DNA from: Halarchaeum acidiphilum MH1-52-1 | GTDB taxonomy: Archaea; Halobacteriota; Halobacteria; Halobacteriales; Halobacteriaceae | NCBI RefSeq assembly: GCF_000474235.1 | Contig: NZ_BATA01000003.1 | Coordinates: forward strand, 1 to 64,000 | Direction of reading: 5' to 3' | DNA length: 64,000 nucleotides | Shown: one piece after another, positions 40,672 through 49,019 of the stretch | How positions within the stretch are numbered: the first letter of the stretch is position 1 | How the letters are laid out: each line of letters starts with the position of its first letter | The notes under the pieces: model-generated | Seen by the model: only the letters and a program-made list of their open reading frames with translations | What the model was told of the DNA's origin: nothing | The model's database searches: none | Made by a program: the position numbers and the translations under genes

Positions 40672-42441
40672 CTAGATGGCCTTGAGGTGGTCGTCGCCGG
40701 ACTCGTAACACCTTCCGCTCATCAGCGCCGACTGAATCGCGTCCTCGATGGCGTCCTCGTCCGCGTCCGTCTCCTCCATGACGGTGCGCACGAGTTCGTC
40801 GCGGTTCGCGCCGTCGCCGTCGTCGAGGTCGTCCATGTAGTCGATGACGAGGTCCTCCAAGCCGACGTCCGGCGGCGCGGACTCCGCGTCCTCCGCCTCG
40901 CTCTCCGGTTCGTCGTACTCGGACTCGGTGAACGCGTCGAGATCGTCGGCCTCGTCGGCCTCGTCGGCCTCGTCGAGGTCCGCGGACGACTCGAAGCCGC
41001 CGAGATCGGCGTCGGCTCCCCCAGTCTCGTCGTCGCTCGCCTCATCACCGTCAGACGAGCGGTCCGCCTCGCCGCCTTCGGGGATCTCCTCCCCGGACGA
41101 GAAGCCGACGTCGAACTCCTCCTCGACCTCGGCGCGCGTCTCCTCGTCCATCTCCCACTGCTCGTCCTCCGCGGACTCCTCGGTCTCCGTCTCCCCGCCG
41201 TCGAAGTCGTCGGGCGATCGGTCGCTCACCGCTCCCGCGGACTCGTCGTCGGGCGACGGCTCGGCCCGCGCGGCCGCGAAATCGCCGCCTTCGGACGCCG
41301 ACCCGCTCTCGGCCGTCTCGGACGTCGATTCGGTGGTATTCGACGCCGACGCGGTCGCTTCGCGCTCGGACTCGTCGGCCGTCGTTTCGGTCTCCGTCTC
41401 CCCGCCGTCGAAGTCGTCGGGCGAGCGGTCGCTCACCGCTCCCGCGGACTCGTCGTCGGGCGACGGCTCGGCCCGCGCGGCCGCGAAGTCCTCGGACGCC
41501 GACCCGCTCTCGGCCGTCGCTTCGTGCTCAGCCGGTCCCGTCGCTTCGGCTTCGATCTCCGTCGCTTCGGTCTCCGTCTCGGCTTCGAAATCGTCGGGCG
41601 ACGGCTCGCTCTCCTGCGTGACCGTCTCGCCCTCCGGCGTCGCTTCGACGCGCTCATCCATCGACGCCCCCTCCTCGCTCGCCTCGGTCTCGGCGAGCGC
41701 CGCGTCGGGATACGAGAGATCGGCGTCCGTCCCGTCGCCCTCGTTCGGCGCGAGCGCGAGCGCCTCGACCTCGTCGAGGTCGCCGGCGACGACGCGCGTC
41801 GCGTCGAGCGCGAGTTCGCGAACGGCCGCGAGGTACGCCGGCGTCGTCCCGTAGTGGTCGATGGCGTGCGAAATGCCCGAGGCGAGTTCGTACGGCGCGT
41901 CGCGTTCGACGAGCGCGTCCGTCAGGTCGTCGCCACGCTCCGCCATGTCGAGGGCGTCCGCGAACGTGCCGATCCGGGAGAGCGTCCGCTCGGCCGTCGA
42001 GACCACCCAGCGATCGCGCGTCTCGGGCGTGACGGCGTTCACGCTCTCCGGCCGGATCGACGTGTAGACCGCGTCGGAGTCGTCCGGCGAGAACGTCCGC
42101 GCTTTGCCCGTCACCGCGACGAACGAGGGCACGTCGGCGTTCTCGAGCGACGCGAGCGCGTCCGGCTGGTACTGGCCGGCGTAGACGACGAACGCGCCCG
42201 TCGGGTCGACGACGCGCGCCCGCACGACGTCCTCGTTCACCTGCTCGACGGACGTGAGGACGCCGACGGCGAACAGGCGGTTGACGCGCGCGCCCGTCGG
42301 CGTGACGACGTAGTTCGGGGCGCGCTCCTCGTCGCTCTCCGCGAACTGGTAGTCCGCGTCGTCGAACTCGGCGGCGAAGAGGCGCCACGCGACCTCGCGG
42401 CTCGGGCGCTCCTCGCCGTCCTCGGACTGGCTCACGCGCAT
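40672..42441 (-). CDS. rpap1: RPA-associated protein with expanded acidic linker
   Basis: 589 aa. The N-terminal OB-fold domain (EVAWRLFAAEFDDADYQFAE, VVDPTGAFVVYAGQYQPDAL, FVAVTGKARTFS) partners with RPA in single-stranded DNA binding. Residues about 240-520 are a disordered Asp/Glu/Ser-rich linker with an internal duplication: 100 bp of DNA (41181-41280 and 41388-41487, one mismatch), encoding SPDDESAGAVSDRSPDDFDG, repeat at a 207-bp period. The end (LVIDYMDDLDDGDGANRDEL, DAIEDAIQSALMSGRCYE) is a small winged-helix-like domain. It follows RPA on the same strand with 115 bp between. Confidence 0.88.
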   Translation of the reverse strand: MRVSQSEDGEERPSREVAWRLFAAEFDDADYQFAESDEERAPNYVVTPTGARVNRLFAVGVLTSVEQVNEDVVRARVVDPTGAFVVYAGQYQPDALASLENADVPSFVAVTGKARTFSPDDSDAVYTSIRPESVNAVTPETRDRWVVSTAERTLSRIGTFADALDMAERGDDLTDALVERDAPYELASGISHAIDHYGTTPAYLAAVRELALDATRVVAGDLDEVEALALAPNEGDGTDADLSYPDAALAETEASEEGASMDERVEATPEGETVTQESEPSPDDFEAETETEATEIEAEATGPAEHEATAESGSASEDFAAARAEPSPDDESAGAVSDRSPDDFDGGETETETTADESEREATASASNTTESTSETAESGSASEGGDFAAARAEPSPDDESAGAVSDRSPDDFDGGETETEESAEDEQWEMDEETRAEVEEEFDVGFSSGEEIPEGGEADRSSDGDEASDDETGGADADLGGFESSADLDEADEADEADDLDAFTESEYDEPESEAEDAESAPPDVGLEDLVIDYMDDLDDGDGANRDELVRTVMEETDADEDAIEDAIQSALMSGRCYESGDDHLKAI

Positions 42442-42556
42442 CCCTCCGGTCGCGCGTTCGCTACTCCGCGACCCCTCGTGCCGCTCGGGTTCGCGCGACT
42501 CACGCGAGCCACCCCCGGCGAGTGTGAGCCAGTCGGGCCAGCGGTCCGACGCGACT

Positions 42557-43828
42557 TCATGCGCTCACCTCCGCGAGCAGGTCGTGCGCCCGCTCGACCG
42601 GATCGTCGCCGCTCTCCCGAAATCGCACCGCTTCGAGGTTCGCGCCGTACTCGTCGACGGAGAGGTGTCCGCGCACCGCGTACTCCCGCCCGACGACGGA
42701 CTCGCGGATGTCGTCGGCGACGACCTCGCGGTCCATCGCGTCGCGCGCGGCGTCGAGCGCGTCCTCCAGTGTGCCCTCGTAGACGTCCTCGGTCAGCTCG
42801 CGGCCGAGGATCGCGGTCGCCGTCCCCGTCCCGTCGTCGAGGATCGCCTTCACGCGGAGGTCGTCCTCGCCCTCGACCTCGCCGTGGGTCCGACATTGGC
42901 CCTTCTGGATGACGCGCCCGCACTCCGGGCAGCGCTCGATCAGTCCGGAGCCGTCCCGGACCTCGATGACGTTCCCGACGAGTTCGACATCGTACGCGCC
43001 ACCACCAGAGACGGCCCCGCGGACCGTCATGCGCGTCGGTCCGCCGACCTCGACGGGCTGATCGCGCTCGGCGACCGCGGAGAACTCGGAGACGTTCACC
43101 GAGGGGACGCCGCGAAACTCCCGGACGTACGCGTTCTCCACGTGGACGCTCGCGCCCTCCGTCTCGAGCGCGGGCACGACCTCCCACGCCGTGAAGGGGA
43201 GCCGCGCCGTCTCGTCGCCCAGCACGCCGGAGAGGATCTCCGTCTCGCCGTCGCGCCCGTCGATCGTCTTGCGCTCGACCTCGACGACGCGGACGTCGAG
43301 CGTCACGCCGCGGTCGCCCGCTTCGAGGTCGTCGAGGGCGGCCTCGCCGCCCGCCTCGTAGGGGACGTCGAGGTCCTCGTCGGCGACCGTCACGGTCGAG
43401 GACTCCCCGAAGTTCAGCTCGGGGTGCCCCTCGTACTCGCGGACGCTCGCGTTGCCGATCCGGACGACGTCGCCGGCTTCGAGTCCGAAGTCGTCCCACG
43501 CGGTGTAGGAGAGCGTGCCGCTCTCGTCCGCGAGGTCGCCCTCGAAGATGACGTGGTCGTCGCCGTTGTAGCGGATCGATCGCTTGCCGACCGTCAGGAC
43601 CTTCGCGGTCACGGTGACGTTGCCCGAGTCCGGCGTCACGTCCGCGAGATCGGCGGACGTGGGGGCGGACGACGTCCCGGTGTCGCCGCCGTACTTCCGG
43701 CGGAGGCTCTGCTCGGCCTCCTCCATCGGCACGCTGTACTCCACGAGGTTGCGGAGTCCCTCTTCGACCTCCTCTTTGTCAACACCGAGGTCGGAGGCGA
43801 GCTCCTCGGCGCGAGATTCGAGATCCAT
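42557..43828 (-). CDS. rpa1: Replication protein A (single-stranded DNA-binding)
   Basis: 423 aa from the ATG at 43828. Three OB folds follow an N-terminal helical domain (LESRAEELASDLGVDKEEVE). OB1 is around VTVTAKVLTVGKRSI, OB2 around VTLDVRVVEVERKTIDG, OB3 around MTVRGAVSGGGAYDVEL. A zinc finger, CPECGRVIQKGQCRTHGEVE (C-x2-C...C-x2-H), lies near residue 300. It coats single-stranded DNA in replication and repair. It leads the operon with the associated protein and the phosphoesterase. The promoter box CGCTTTTACG precedes the ATG by 23-32 nt. A GTG three codons upstream is possible. Confidence 0.92.
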   Translation of the reverse strand: MDLESRAEELASDLGVDKEEVEEGLRNLVEYSVPMEEAEQSLRRKYGGDTGTSSAPTSADLADVTPDSGNVTVTAKVLTVGKRSIRYNGDDHVIFEGDLADESGTLSYTAWDDFGLEAGDVVRIGNASVREYEGHPELNFGESSTVTVADEDLDVPYEAGGEAALDDLEAGDRGVTLDVRVVEVERKTIDGRDGETEILSGVLGDETARLPFTAWEVVPALETEGASVHVENAYVREFRGVPSVNVSEFSAVAERDQPVEVGGPTRMTVRGAVSGGGAYDVELVGNVIEVRDGSGLIERCPECGRVIQKGQCRTHGEVEGEDDLRVKAILDDGTGTATAILGRELTEDVYEGTLEDALDAARDAMDREVVADDIRESVVGREYAVRGHLSVDEYGANLEAVRFRESGDDPVERAHDLLAEVSA

Positions 43829-43850
43829 CACCGACACTTGGCGCGGGGGA

Positions 43851-43860
43851 CGTAAAAGCG
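43851..43860 (-). promoter_or_regulatory. TATA box of the RPA operon
   Basis: On the minus strand CGCTTTTACG lies 23-32 nt before the ATG at 43828. Just upstream of it are two copies of the palindrome GTCGCGAC (43883-43890 and 43895-43902). Confidence 0.5.
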
Positions 43861-43882
43861 TTCTTCGCGCGGGCGCGCGTGA

Positions 43883-43902
43883 GTCGCGACTGTTGTCGCG
43901 AC
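43883..43902. promoter_or_regulatory. Paired GTCGCGAC palindromes upstream of the RPA operon
   Basis: Two identical 8-bp palindromes separated by TGTT. They lie 23-42 bp upstream of the TATA box, where an activator could sit. They can also fold as one hairpin. I cannot name a regulator. Confidence 0.35.
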
Positions 43903-43995
43903 GAGGTCGGTCGCTGAGACGCGTCTCCCCCCGCGCACTCGAATCGCGCTCGTGCGGCCCGAATCCCCTTCCCGGCGGCGACGCTACCCGTTGCC

Positions 43996-44529
43996 ATGCG
44001 CCTCTATCAGACGTGGCGGAACTACGTCGCCCAGATCGCGCTCGACGTGCCCGTCGTGCGCTCGTTCGTCCGCGACTGGCTCGTCGGCCTCCACGTCGAC
44101 TTCTTCACCGAGGCGAGCGAGCGCGACGCCGACGCGCGCGAGGACCACCTGCGCGCCGTCTTCGAGACGTCGATCGACGTCTACGAGCGCGCGCTCGCCG
44201 AGGGCTACCCGGAGAGTCACGCCCGCGAGATCACGCACGTGCAGGGGGCGTTCGACTTCTACGAGCGCGGCTGGGGCGACCTGTTGGAGTTCCCGCCGGA
44301 CGAGCGCGAGGCCTACTACGAGAAGTACCGGGGCTTCTTCGAGCGCCACGGCTGCACGCTCGAACGCCCGTTCGGGGAGTTCGCGCCGCCCGGCGGCTTC
44401 CCGGACGCGCCGGAGACGCCCGAGCGGTTGGACGGCGACTACCCCATCGCGGAACCCGGACACGTCGACGGCATCTACCTGCACACGGACCTCGAATGGG
44501 TGCGCGAACCGGGTGAGAACGAGACGTGA
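43996..44529 (+). CDS. DUF6149-like haloarchaeal protein
   Basis: 177 aa. VRSFVRDWLVGLHVDFFTEA, YERALAEGYPESHAREITHV and FDFYERGWGDLLEFPPDERE match a soluble helical family I know from haloarchaea as DUF6149. There are no metal or catalytic motifs that I can name. It is divergent from the RPA operon and convergent with the EF-1beta gene. Confidence 0.65.
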   Translation: MRLYQTWRNYVAQIALDVPVVRSFVRDWLVGLHVDFFTEASERDADAREDHLRAVFETSIDVYERALAEGYPESHAREITHVQGAFDFYERGWGDLLEFPPDEREAYYEKYRGFFERHGCTLERPFGEFAPPGGFPDAPETPERLDGDYPIAEPGHVDGIYLHTDLEWVREPGENET

Positions 44530-44601
44530 GCGGTGCCGCGGCTGTGCGGTGAGAGACGAACGGGACGGCGCGGGGCCGTCGTCGAGAACCGAAGCGCGCG
44601 T

Positions 44602-44868
44602 CTACAGGCGACCGGTCTCCTGCACCTGCACGGACTCGACGCCGTCGACGCCGGAGAAGGCGTCCTCAACGGCCTCGGTGCCGCCCGCGTCGTCCGGCAC
44701 GACGACGGTGGAGAGGAGCGCGACGAGACCGAAGGCGACCTCCTCCTGCTCGAACCCGCGGAGCTTGGCGCCCTCGGGCAGCGAGTCCTCGAGATCCCCC
44801 TTGAGTTCGTCGAGATCGATCTCGGGGTTCTGCGGCATGACCTTGAGGACGGCGGCGACCTTCCCCAT
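44602..44868 (-). CDS. aef1B: Translation elongation factor 1-beta
   Basis: 88 aa, the normal archaeal length. [20 protein letters not shown] and [20 protein letters not shown], then [14 protein letters not shown], form the guanine-nucleotide exchange domain that reloads EF-1alpha with GTP. The ATG at 44868 follows the zinc-finger stop by 2 bp, so the two genes form one operon, as is usual in haloarchaea. Longer readings of the frame are the shadow of the zinc-finger gene. Confidence 0.95.
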   Translation of the reverse strand: MGKVAAVLKVMPQNPEIDLDELKGDLEDSLPEGAKLRGFEQEEVAFGLVALLSTVVVPDDAGGTEAVEDAFSGVDGVESVQVQETGRL

Positions 44869-44870
44869 CG

Positions 44871-45044
44871 TTACGGCCCTCGGAACCCGCAGTCGGGACA
44901 CTCGTAGAGGTTGCTCTGCTTGCGGCACTTCGCGCAGCGGTAGATCTGCGCGCCGCAGTCGGGGCACTTGAACGACGCGGCGTTCGTGCCGGAGATGTTG
45001 ATCCCACAGGAGACGCACTTGCGCGCCTGTCGTGCTTCGCTCAT
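44871..45044 (-). CDS. HVO_2753-type zinc-finger protein
   Basis: 57 aa, first gene of the EF-1beta operon. Four CxxC-type knuckles are visible: [30 protein letters not shown] and [10 protein letters not shown], giving two zinc sites. This is the small two-finger protein known from Haloferax volcanii as HVO_2753 and linked there to swarming and biofilm traits. A GAGTTAAAACC box on the minus strand (45068-45078) precedes the ATG at 45044 by about 30 nt. Confidence 0.92.
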   Translation of the reverse strand: MSEARQARKCVSCGINISGTNAASFKCPDCGAQIYRCAKCRKQSNLYECPDCGFRGP

Positions 45045-45067
45045 ACGCACAGGGTAGCCGCGCGAGC

Positions 45068-45078
45068 GGTTTTAACTC
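45068..45078 (-). promoter_or_regulatory. Promoter of the zinc-finger/EF-1beta operon
   Basis: Minus-strand GAGTTAAAACC, 24-34 nt before the ATG at 45044, fits a leaderless archaeal TATA box. Confidence 0.5.
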
Positions 45079-45149
45079 TTCCTTCTCGCTTCGCCGCCGC
45101 TTCCGGCCCTTCGGCAGGCTTTTGCGTCGGACCCCCGAACCACGAACTC

Positions 45150-45442
45150 ATGACTGACGCAGTCGAGACCGTGACGTTCAGCGTCGACGGTCCGGACGGC
45201 AGCGACGAGGTCGAGATCCCCGCGGGGCTCGTCGACCTGCTCGGCGAGGAAGACGACGAGTCGATGGCGCAGGTCGTCGCCGACATCGCCCTGATGGGCT
45301 TCGCCAACCGCGCGCACACGCTCGCCCACCACGGCGAGGGCGACGCCAGCGACGAACTCGAAGCCATCGAGGAGTCGACGCTCGACGCTTCGAGGAGCGC
45401 TTCGGCGTCACGTACGGCGAGGCGACCGGCCACTCCCACTAA
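45150..45442 (+). CDS. DUF7545-like acidic protein, frameshifted
   Basis: Reconstructed length 97 aa. The frame starts TVTFSVDGPDGSDEVEIPAG and runs through VVADIALMGFANRAHTLAHH and IEESTLDA. Adding one base after 45388 (most simply TTT read as TT) yields FEERFGVTYGEATGHSH and TAA at 45440-45442, the expected ending of this haloarchaeal family. As given, the frame instead runs on into the next gene and mimics a 367-aa fusion. The fold is probably helical; function is unknown. Confidence 0.72.
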
Positions 45443-45464
45443 CGCCTCTCTTCTCCCCCACACG

Positions 45465-46253
45465 ATGCCGACGACCACGCCACCGGTCGTCGCCGACGCG
45501 CTCCGCGCGCTCGAACGCGAGCGCGACGTCCGCGTGTGCGTCGCCGTCGAGGCCGGGAGCCGAGCGTGGGGGCACGCCGGTCCTGCCAGCGACCACGACG
45601 TCACCGTCGTCTACGCTCAACCGCCCGCGGAGTACGTCGTCCTCGACGGCTACGTGGCGTCGATCCACGACGCGGTCGGCGATGGCGCCGGGGACGAGGA
45701 CGGGGACCGCGCAGTGGACGTCCGCGCGTGGAACCTCACGCGCTTCGCCGAACTGCTCACGGAGTCGAACCCGACCGCCCTCGAAGCGCTCGCGTCACCG
45801 GCGGTCTACCGCGGCTGTCCGGGTCTCGACGCGCTCCGCGAGTACGCGCTCGGCGCGTTCTCGCCGATCGACTGCTACCACCACTATCGCTCGCTCGCCA
45901 CGAGCCAGTACGAGGCCGATGAGTCGTCCACCGTCTCGCGCGCGCTCGTCGTCGTTCGTGCCGCGCTCTTCGCCCGATACGTCCGCGACGCGCACGCGTT
46001 CCCGAACCCGGTGTTCCCGGCGTTCCTCGACGACGCGGGCGAACGCTTCCCCGACGCGTGGGTCGAGACGGCCCGCCGGCTCGTGACACGCAAGCGCGCC
46101 GGCGAGGGCGACGAACGCGCGGAACAGCTCGACCCGGCGATCGTCGCGCTCCCGACGGGCATCGATCCGACCGTTCACGCCGTCCGCGGCATCGAGCGCG
46201 AGCGCGTGAACGACTTCGTGCGGACGGCGTTCGAACGAACTCAGAAGTCGTAG
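45465..46253 (+). CDS. Nucleotidyltransferase-fold protein (YcgL type)
   Basis: 262 aa from the ATG at 45465. VRVCVAVEAGSRAWGHAGPA followed by SDHDVTVVYAQP is the G-S-x-A-x-G...S-D-x-D nucleotidyltransferase motif with two catalytic Asp; DVRAWNLTRFAELLTESNPT supplies the third Asp and the family's L-x-K/E-x-N-P motif. This is the group of predicted nucleotidyltransferases of PF10127. Substrate unknown. An apparent fusion with the DUF7545-like protein upstream results from that gene's frameshift. Its last 13 bp overlap the convergent arfC. Confidence 0.85.
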   Translation: MPTTTPPVVADALRALERERDVRVCVAVEAGSRAWGHAGPASDHDVTVVYAQPPAEYVVLDGYVASIHDAVGDGAGDEDGDRAVDVRAWNLTRFAELLTESNPTALEALASPAVYRGCPGLDALREYALGAFSPIDCYHHYRSLATSQYEADESSTVSRALVVVRAALFARYVRDAHAFPNPVFPAFLDDAGERFPDAWVETARRLVTRKRAGEGDERAEQLDPAIVALPTGIDPTVHAVRGIERERVNDFVRTAFERTQKS

Positions 46254-46900
46254 CGCAACAGCACGCCGTCGTCGAGCCGCTCGACGTCGACGAGGTCGAG
46301 TTCGGGGTAGTCCTCGGTGAACCCCGCGCCGTCGGCGAGCGTCGGGGCCTCGCGGCCGCCGACGAGCATGCTCCCGACGTAGACGGTGAGCGCGTCGACG
46401 AGGCCGGCGTCGAAGAGCGAGAAGATGAGTTCGCCGCCGCCCTCGACCATCACGTCGGAGAGGTCCCGTTCGTCCAGTCGCGCGAACGCCGCTGGGAGAT
46501 CGACGCGGCCGTCGCCGGCGACGACGACGGTCGCGCCCGCGTCGGCGATGGCGTCGACGCGCTCGTCTGGCGCGCTCGACGCGACGAGGACGACCGTCGG
46601 GGCCGCGTCGTCGAGGACGCGCGCGTCAGTCGGCGTGCGCCCGTTCGAGTCCGCGACGACCCGCGTCGGCTGTGCGGGATCGCCGCGCGCCTCGCGCTCG
46701 GCCACGCGGTCGGGATCGTCCACGGTGAGCGAGGGATCGTCCGCGAGGACGGTGCCGACGCCGACCATCACGGCGTCGCTCGCGGCGCGGAGTCGATCGA
46801 CGCGCTCGAAGTCCGCGGGACCGCTGATGGCGAGCTGTTCGCGCCGCCGAGAGGCGAGCTTGCCGTCGACGCTCGTCGCGGCGTTGACGTGGACGCGCAT
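46241..46900 (-). CDS. arfC: Diaminohydroxyphosphoribosylaminopyrimidine reductase (ArfC/RibD C-terminal type)
   Basis: 219 aa. It reduces the ribosylamino side chain to ribitylamino in archaeal riboflavin and F420 synthesis, with NADPH. VHVNAATSVDGKLASRRREQ, AASDAVMVGVGTVLADDPSL and MVEGGGELIFSLFDAGLVDA are the RibD_C marks. The single-domain form, without deaminase, is standard in archaea. The start codon lies 10 bp behind the MBL-fold gene's stop, so they are cotranscribed. The upstream ArfB-like enzyme is at 38811. Confidence 0.92.
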   Translation of the reverse strand: MRVHVNAATSVDGKLASRRREQLAISGPADFERVDRLRAASDAVMVGVGTVLADDPSLTVDDPDRVAEREARGDPAQPTRVVADSNGRTPTDARVLDDAAPTVVLVASSAPDERVDAIADAGATVVVAGDGRVDLPAAFARLDERDLSDVMVEGGGELIFSLFDAGLVDALTVYVGSMLVGGREAPTLADGAGFTEDYPELDLVDVERLDDGVLLRYDF

Positions 46901-46910
46901 CGGGTGATCG

Positions 46911-47585
46911 CTACTCGCTCAGCGCCGCGACGTCCTCGGGTCCGGCCTCGACGTGCCCGCCGTGATAGCAGAGGACGTCGGTGAACGCGAGGTTCGCGAG
47001 CGCGTCGAGGGACTCGTAGGCGCGTTCGAGGTCGGGCGTGAAGCGCTCGTTCGGGCCGACGAGTTCGCCGCCCTCGGCGATCGTCGCGTCGGCGGCGAGG
47101 AGGACGCCCGCGTCCGGGAGGTAGCCCGAGACGTGGCCGGGCGTGTGGCCGGGCGTCGCGACGACCTGAAGCGGCCCGGCGGCCGTGCGGATCTCGACGC
47201 CGTCGACGACCTGCACGTCCACGGGGGCGGGATCGTAGCGGTCGGCGGGGTCGCCCTTCAGTGGGTCTTCGAGACCCTCGACGACGGGCGCGTCGTCGCG
47301 GTGGGCGAAGGCCGTGACGGGGTGGTCGAGGCGCTCGCGGAGCGGGGCCAGCCCGGCCGCGTGGTCGCCGTCTTGGTGGGTGAGCAGGACGTACCGGACG
47401 TCGTCGAGGGCGTAGCCGTGTTCGGCGAGTCCGTCGTCGAGTTGGTCGAGCGTGTGCGCGAAACCGGTGTCGACGAGCAGGACGCCGCCGTCGGGAAGCG
47501 CCACCGCGCTGGGGTGGAACGCTCGCTCGCCGTTCTCGGTCTCTAGGGTCACCGGCAGGTCGAAGACGCCGTCCGCGAGTGCCAT
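46911..47585 (-). CDS. Metallo-beta-lactamase-fold hydrolase
   Basis: 224 aa. The metal motif is [12 protein letters not shown] (H-x-D-G-D-H, where H-x-H-x-D-H is usual; the second His is replaced by Asp), followed by [14 protein letters not shown] and [11 protein letters not shown]. The changed motif still leaves enough ligands for two metals, as in lactonases of the AttM/PPARGC group (H-x-D-x-D-H). Substrate unknown. It is the first gene of a pair with arfC, and divergent from L21e. Confidence 0.82.
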   Translation of the reverse strand: MALADGVFDLPVTLETENGERAFHPSAVALPDGGVLLVDTGFAHTLDQLDDGLAEHGYALDDVRYVLLTHQDGDHAAGLAPLRERLDHPVTAFAHRDDAPVVEGLEDPLKGDPADRYDPAPVDVQVVDGVEIRTAAGPLQVVATPGHTPGHVSGYLPDAGVLLAADATIAEGGELVGPNERFTPDLERAYESLDALANLAFTDVLCYHGGHVEAGPEDVAALSE

Positions 47586-47655
47586 GGATGCCGGTGGTCG
47601 CGGCTCGCGGAAAACAGTTGAGGTGGCGGCGACCGCTGTCGAGACGGGAACGTGC

Positions 47656-47665
47656 GTTTTATAAC
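47656..47665 (+). promoter_or_regulatory. Promoter of the L21e-rpoF operon
   Basis: GTTTTATAAC lies 31-40 nt before the ATG at 47696; it is one of the strongest TATA boxes in the window, as befits a ribosomal-protein gene. Confidence 0.55.
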
Positions 47666-47695
47666 TGCGACGCCAGTACGACTCCTCATACGACT

Positions 47696-47986
47696 ATGCC
47701 GAGCTCCAACGGCCCCCTCAACACCACGCGGAACAAGCTCTCGAACAAGCCCCGCGAACGCGGGACCTCCCCGCCCCAGCGCGCCGTCGCCGAGTTCGAC
47801 GAGGGGCAGAAGGTGCACCTGAAGATCGACCCGTCGGTCAACGAGGGTCGCTTCCACCCGCGCTTCTCCGGGCACACCGGCACCGTCATCGGCACGCAGG
47901 GCCGCGCGTTCAAGGTCCGGATCAACGACGGCGGCAAGGAGAAGACCATCATCGCGAAGCCCGCGCACCTCCGCGCGCAAGAGTAA
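47696..47986 (+). CDS. rpl21e: Large ribosomal subunit protein L21e
   Basis: 96 aa, normal length. [40 protein letters not shown] and [20 protein letters not shown] define this archaeal/eukaryotic protein, an SH3-like barrel bound to 23S rRNA. It heads the conserved archaeal order L21e, RpoF, DUF655, KsgA, HemK2. rpoF starts 2 bp behind its stop. Confidence 0.96.
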   Translation: MPSSNGPLNTTRNKLSNKPRERGTSPPQRAVAEFDEGQKVHLKIDPSVNEGRFHPRFSGHTGTVIGTQGRAFKVRINDGGKEKTIIAKPAHLRAQE

Positions 47987-47988
47987 GC

Positions 47989-48348
47989 GTGACCATCTTC
48001 AAGGAGACCGTCGACGAGGAGTTCCTCACCGTCTCGGAGGCGCGTGACCTCCTCGCCGACGTCGAGGCCGAGCGCGCGGCCGACGAGGAGCGCGAACTCC
48101 GCTACGAGCTCGCGCGCGCCGTCGAGCACGTCAACCGCTTCGCCGTCCTCGAAGGCGAGGAGTCCCGCGAACTCGTCGAGGAACTCCTCGAACTGGAGGG
48201 CGTCGAGGAGGCCGCGACGGCCGTGAAGATCGCGGACCTGCTGCCGCGCAACCGCGACGAGCTGCGCGCCGTCTTCGCGCAGGAGCGCTACGCGCTCTCC
48301 GGCGACGAACTCGACGACGTGCTGGACGTCGTCGCGAAATACGCTTGA
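47989..48348 (+). CDS. rpoF: RNA polymerase subunit RpoF (Rpo4)
   Basis: 119 aa with a GTG start two bp behind L21e. TIFKETVDEEFLTVSEARDL, YELARAVEHVNRFAVLEG and AVKIADLLPRNRDELRAVFA followed by DDVLDVVAKYA match the Rpb4 homologue that, with RpoE, forms the polymerase stalk. Length is normal. No ATG is available near the start. Confidence 0.94.
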   Translation: MTIFKETVDEEFLTVSEARDLLADVEAERAADEERELRYELARAVEHVNRFAVLEGEESRELVEELLELEGVEEAATAVKIADLLPRNRDELRAVFAQERYALSGDELDDVLDVVAKYA

Positions 48349-48411
48349 CTACGTCGGGATTCCCGACCCGTCAGCCGACCTTTTAAGACTCCCCTCGTCG
48401 TACGTTCGGCC

Positions 48412-48987
48412 ATGAGCGACGATTCAGCCGACGGAACCGAGGCCGTCGTCCTCGACGTGCTCCGACACGGTCGGTCGGACGACGACCGCGCGGCATTCCG
48501 GCGGGGACAGGTCGGACTCGCCGTCGGTGTCGAGGACTTCGCGCTCTATGAGTTCGTGATGGACGACGACGCGGACGTCTCCATCGGCGATCGGGTGCGC
48601 GTCGCGCCCGACGCCGAGGCGGGCATTCGCCGGGTGAACGCCGTCGCCTACGACGATCTCTCCGCGGGCGCGCAGTCCGAGTTGGAGTACGTCGTCGAGG
48701 AGCTGATCGAGGCGAACCCCGAGCCGTTCCTCGAGTTCTACAACGAGGCCGGGGCGGTCTCGCTGCGCCTCCACCAGCTCAATCTCCTCCCGGGGATCGG
48801 CGACACGCTCCGCGATAAGATCCTCGACGAGCGCAAGCGCGGTCCCTTCGAGAGCTTCGCGGACATCGAGGAGCGCGTCGACGGCCTTCACGATCCAACG
48901 GAGATCATCGTCGAGCGCGTCCTCCAAGAGATCCGGGGCGAGGACGTGAAGTACCACGCCTTCACGCCGAGCGGCCGCGGAAAGTAG
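48412..48987 (+). CDS. DUF655 family RNA/DNA-binding protein
   Basis: 191 aa. The N-terminal part, AVVLDVLRHGRSDDDRAAFR, and VGDRVRV-like strand form an OB-like domain. The segment LHQLNLLPGIGDTLRDKILD followed by ERKRGPFESFADIEERV is a helix-hairpin-helix. In archaea it is nearly always between rpoF and ksgA, which suggests a role in transcription or ribosome maturation. A CTTTTAAGAC box at 48380-48389 gives it its own promoter. Confidence 0.88.
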   Translation: MSDDSADGTEAVVLDVLRHGRSDDDRAAFRRGQVGLAVGVEDFALYEFVMDDDADVSIGDRVRVAPDAEAGIRRVNAVAYDDLSAGAQSELEYVVEELIEANPEPFLEFYNEAGAVSLRLHQLNLLPGIGDTLRDKILDERKRGPFESFADIEERVDGLHDPTEIIVERVLQEIRGEDVKYHAFTPSGRGK

Positions 48988-49019
48988 GGTTTACACGACT
49001 CGGTGGCGTACGTCCGTCA

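Noticed and set aside
45150-46253. A single 367-aa protein joining a DUF7545-like part and a nucleotidyltransferase
   Set aside because: The joint residues (SRSASASRTARRPATPTNAS) are low-complexity read-through. The other frame gives the natural end FEERFGVTYGEATGHSH, and a proper ATG for the second protein exists at 45465.
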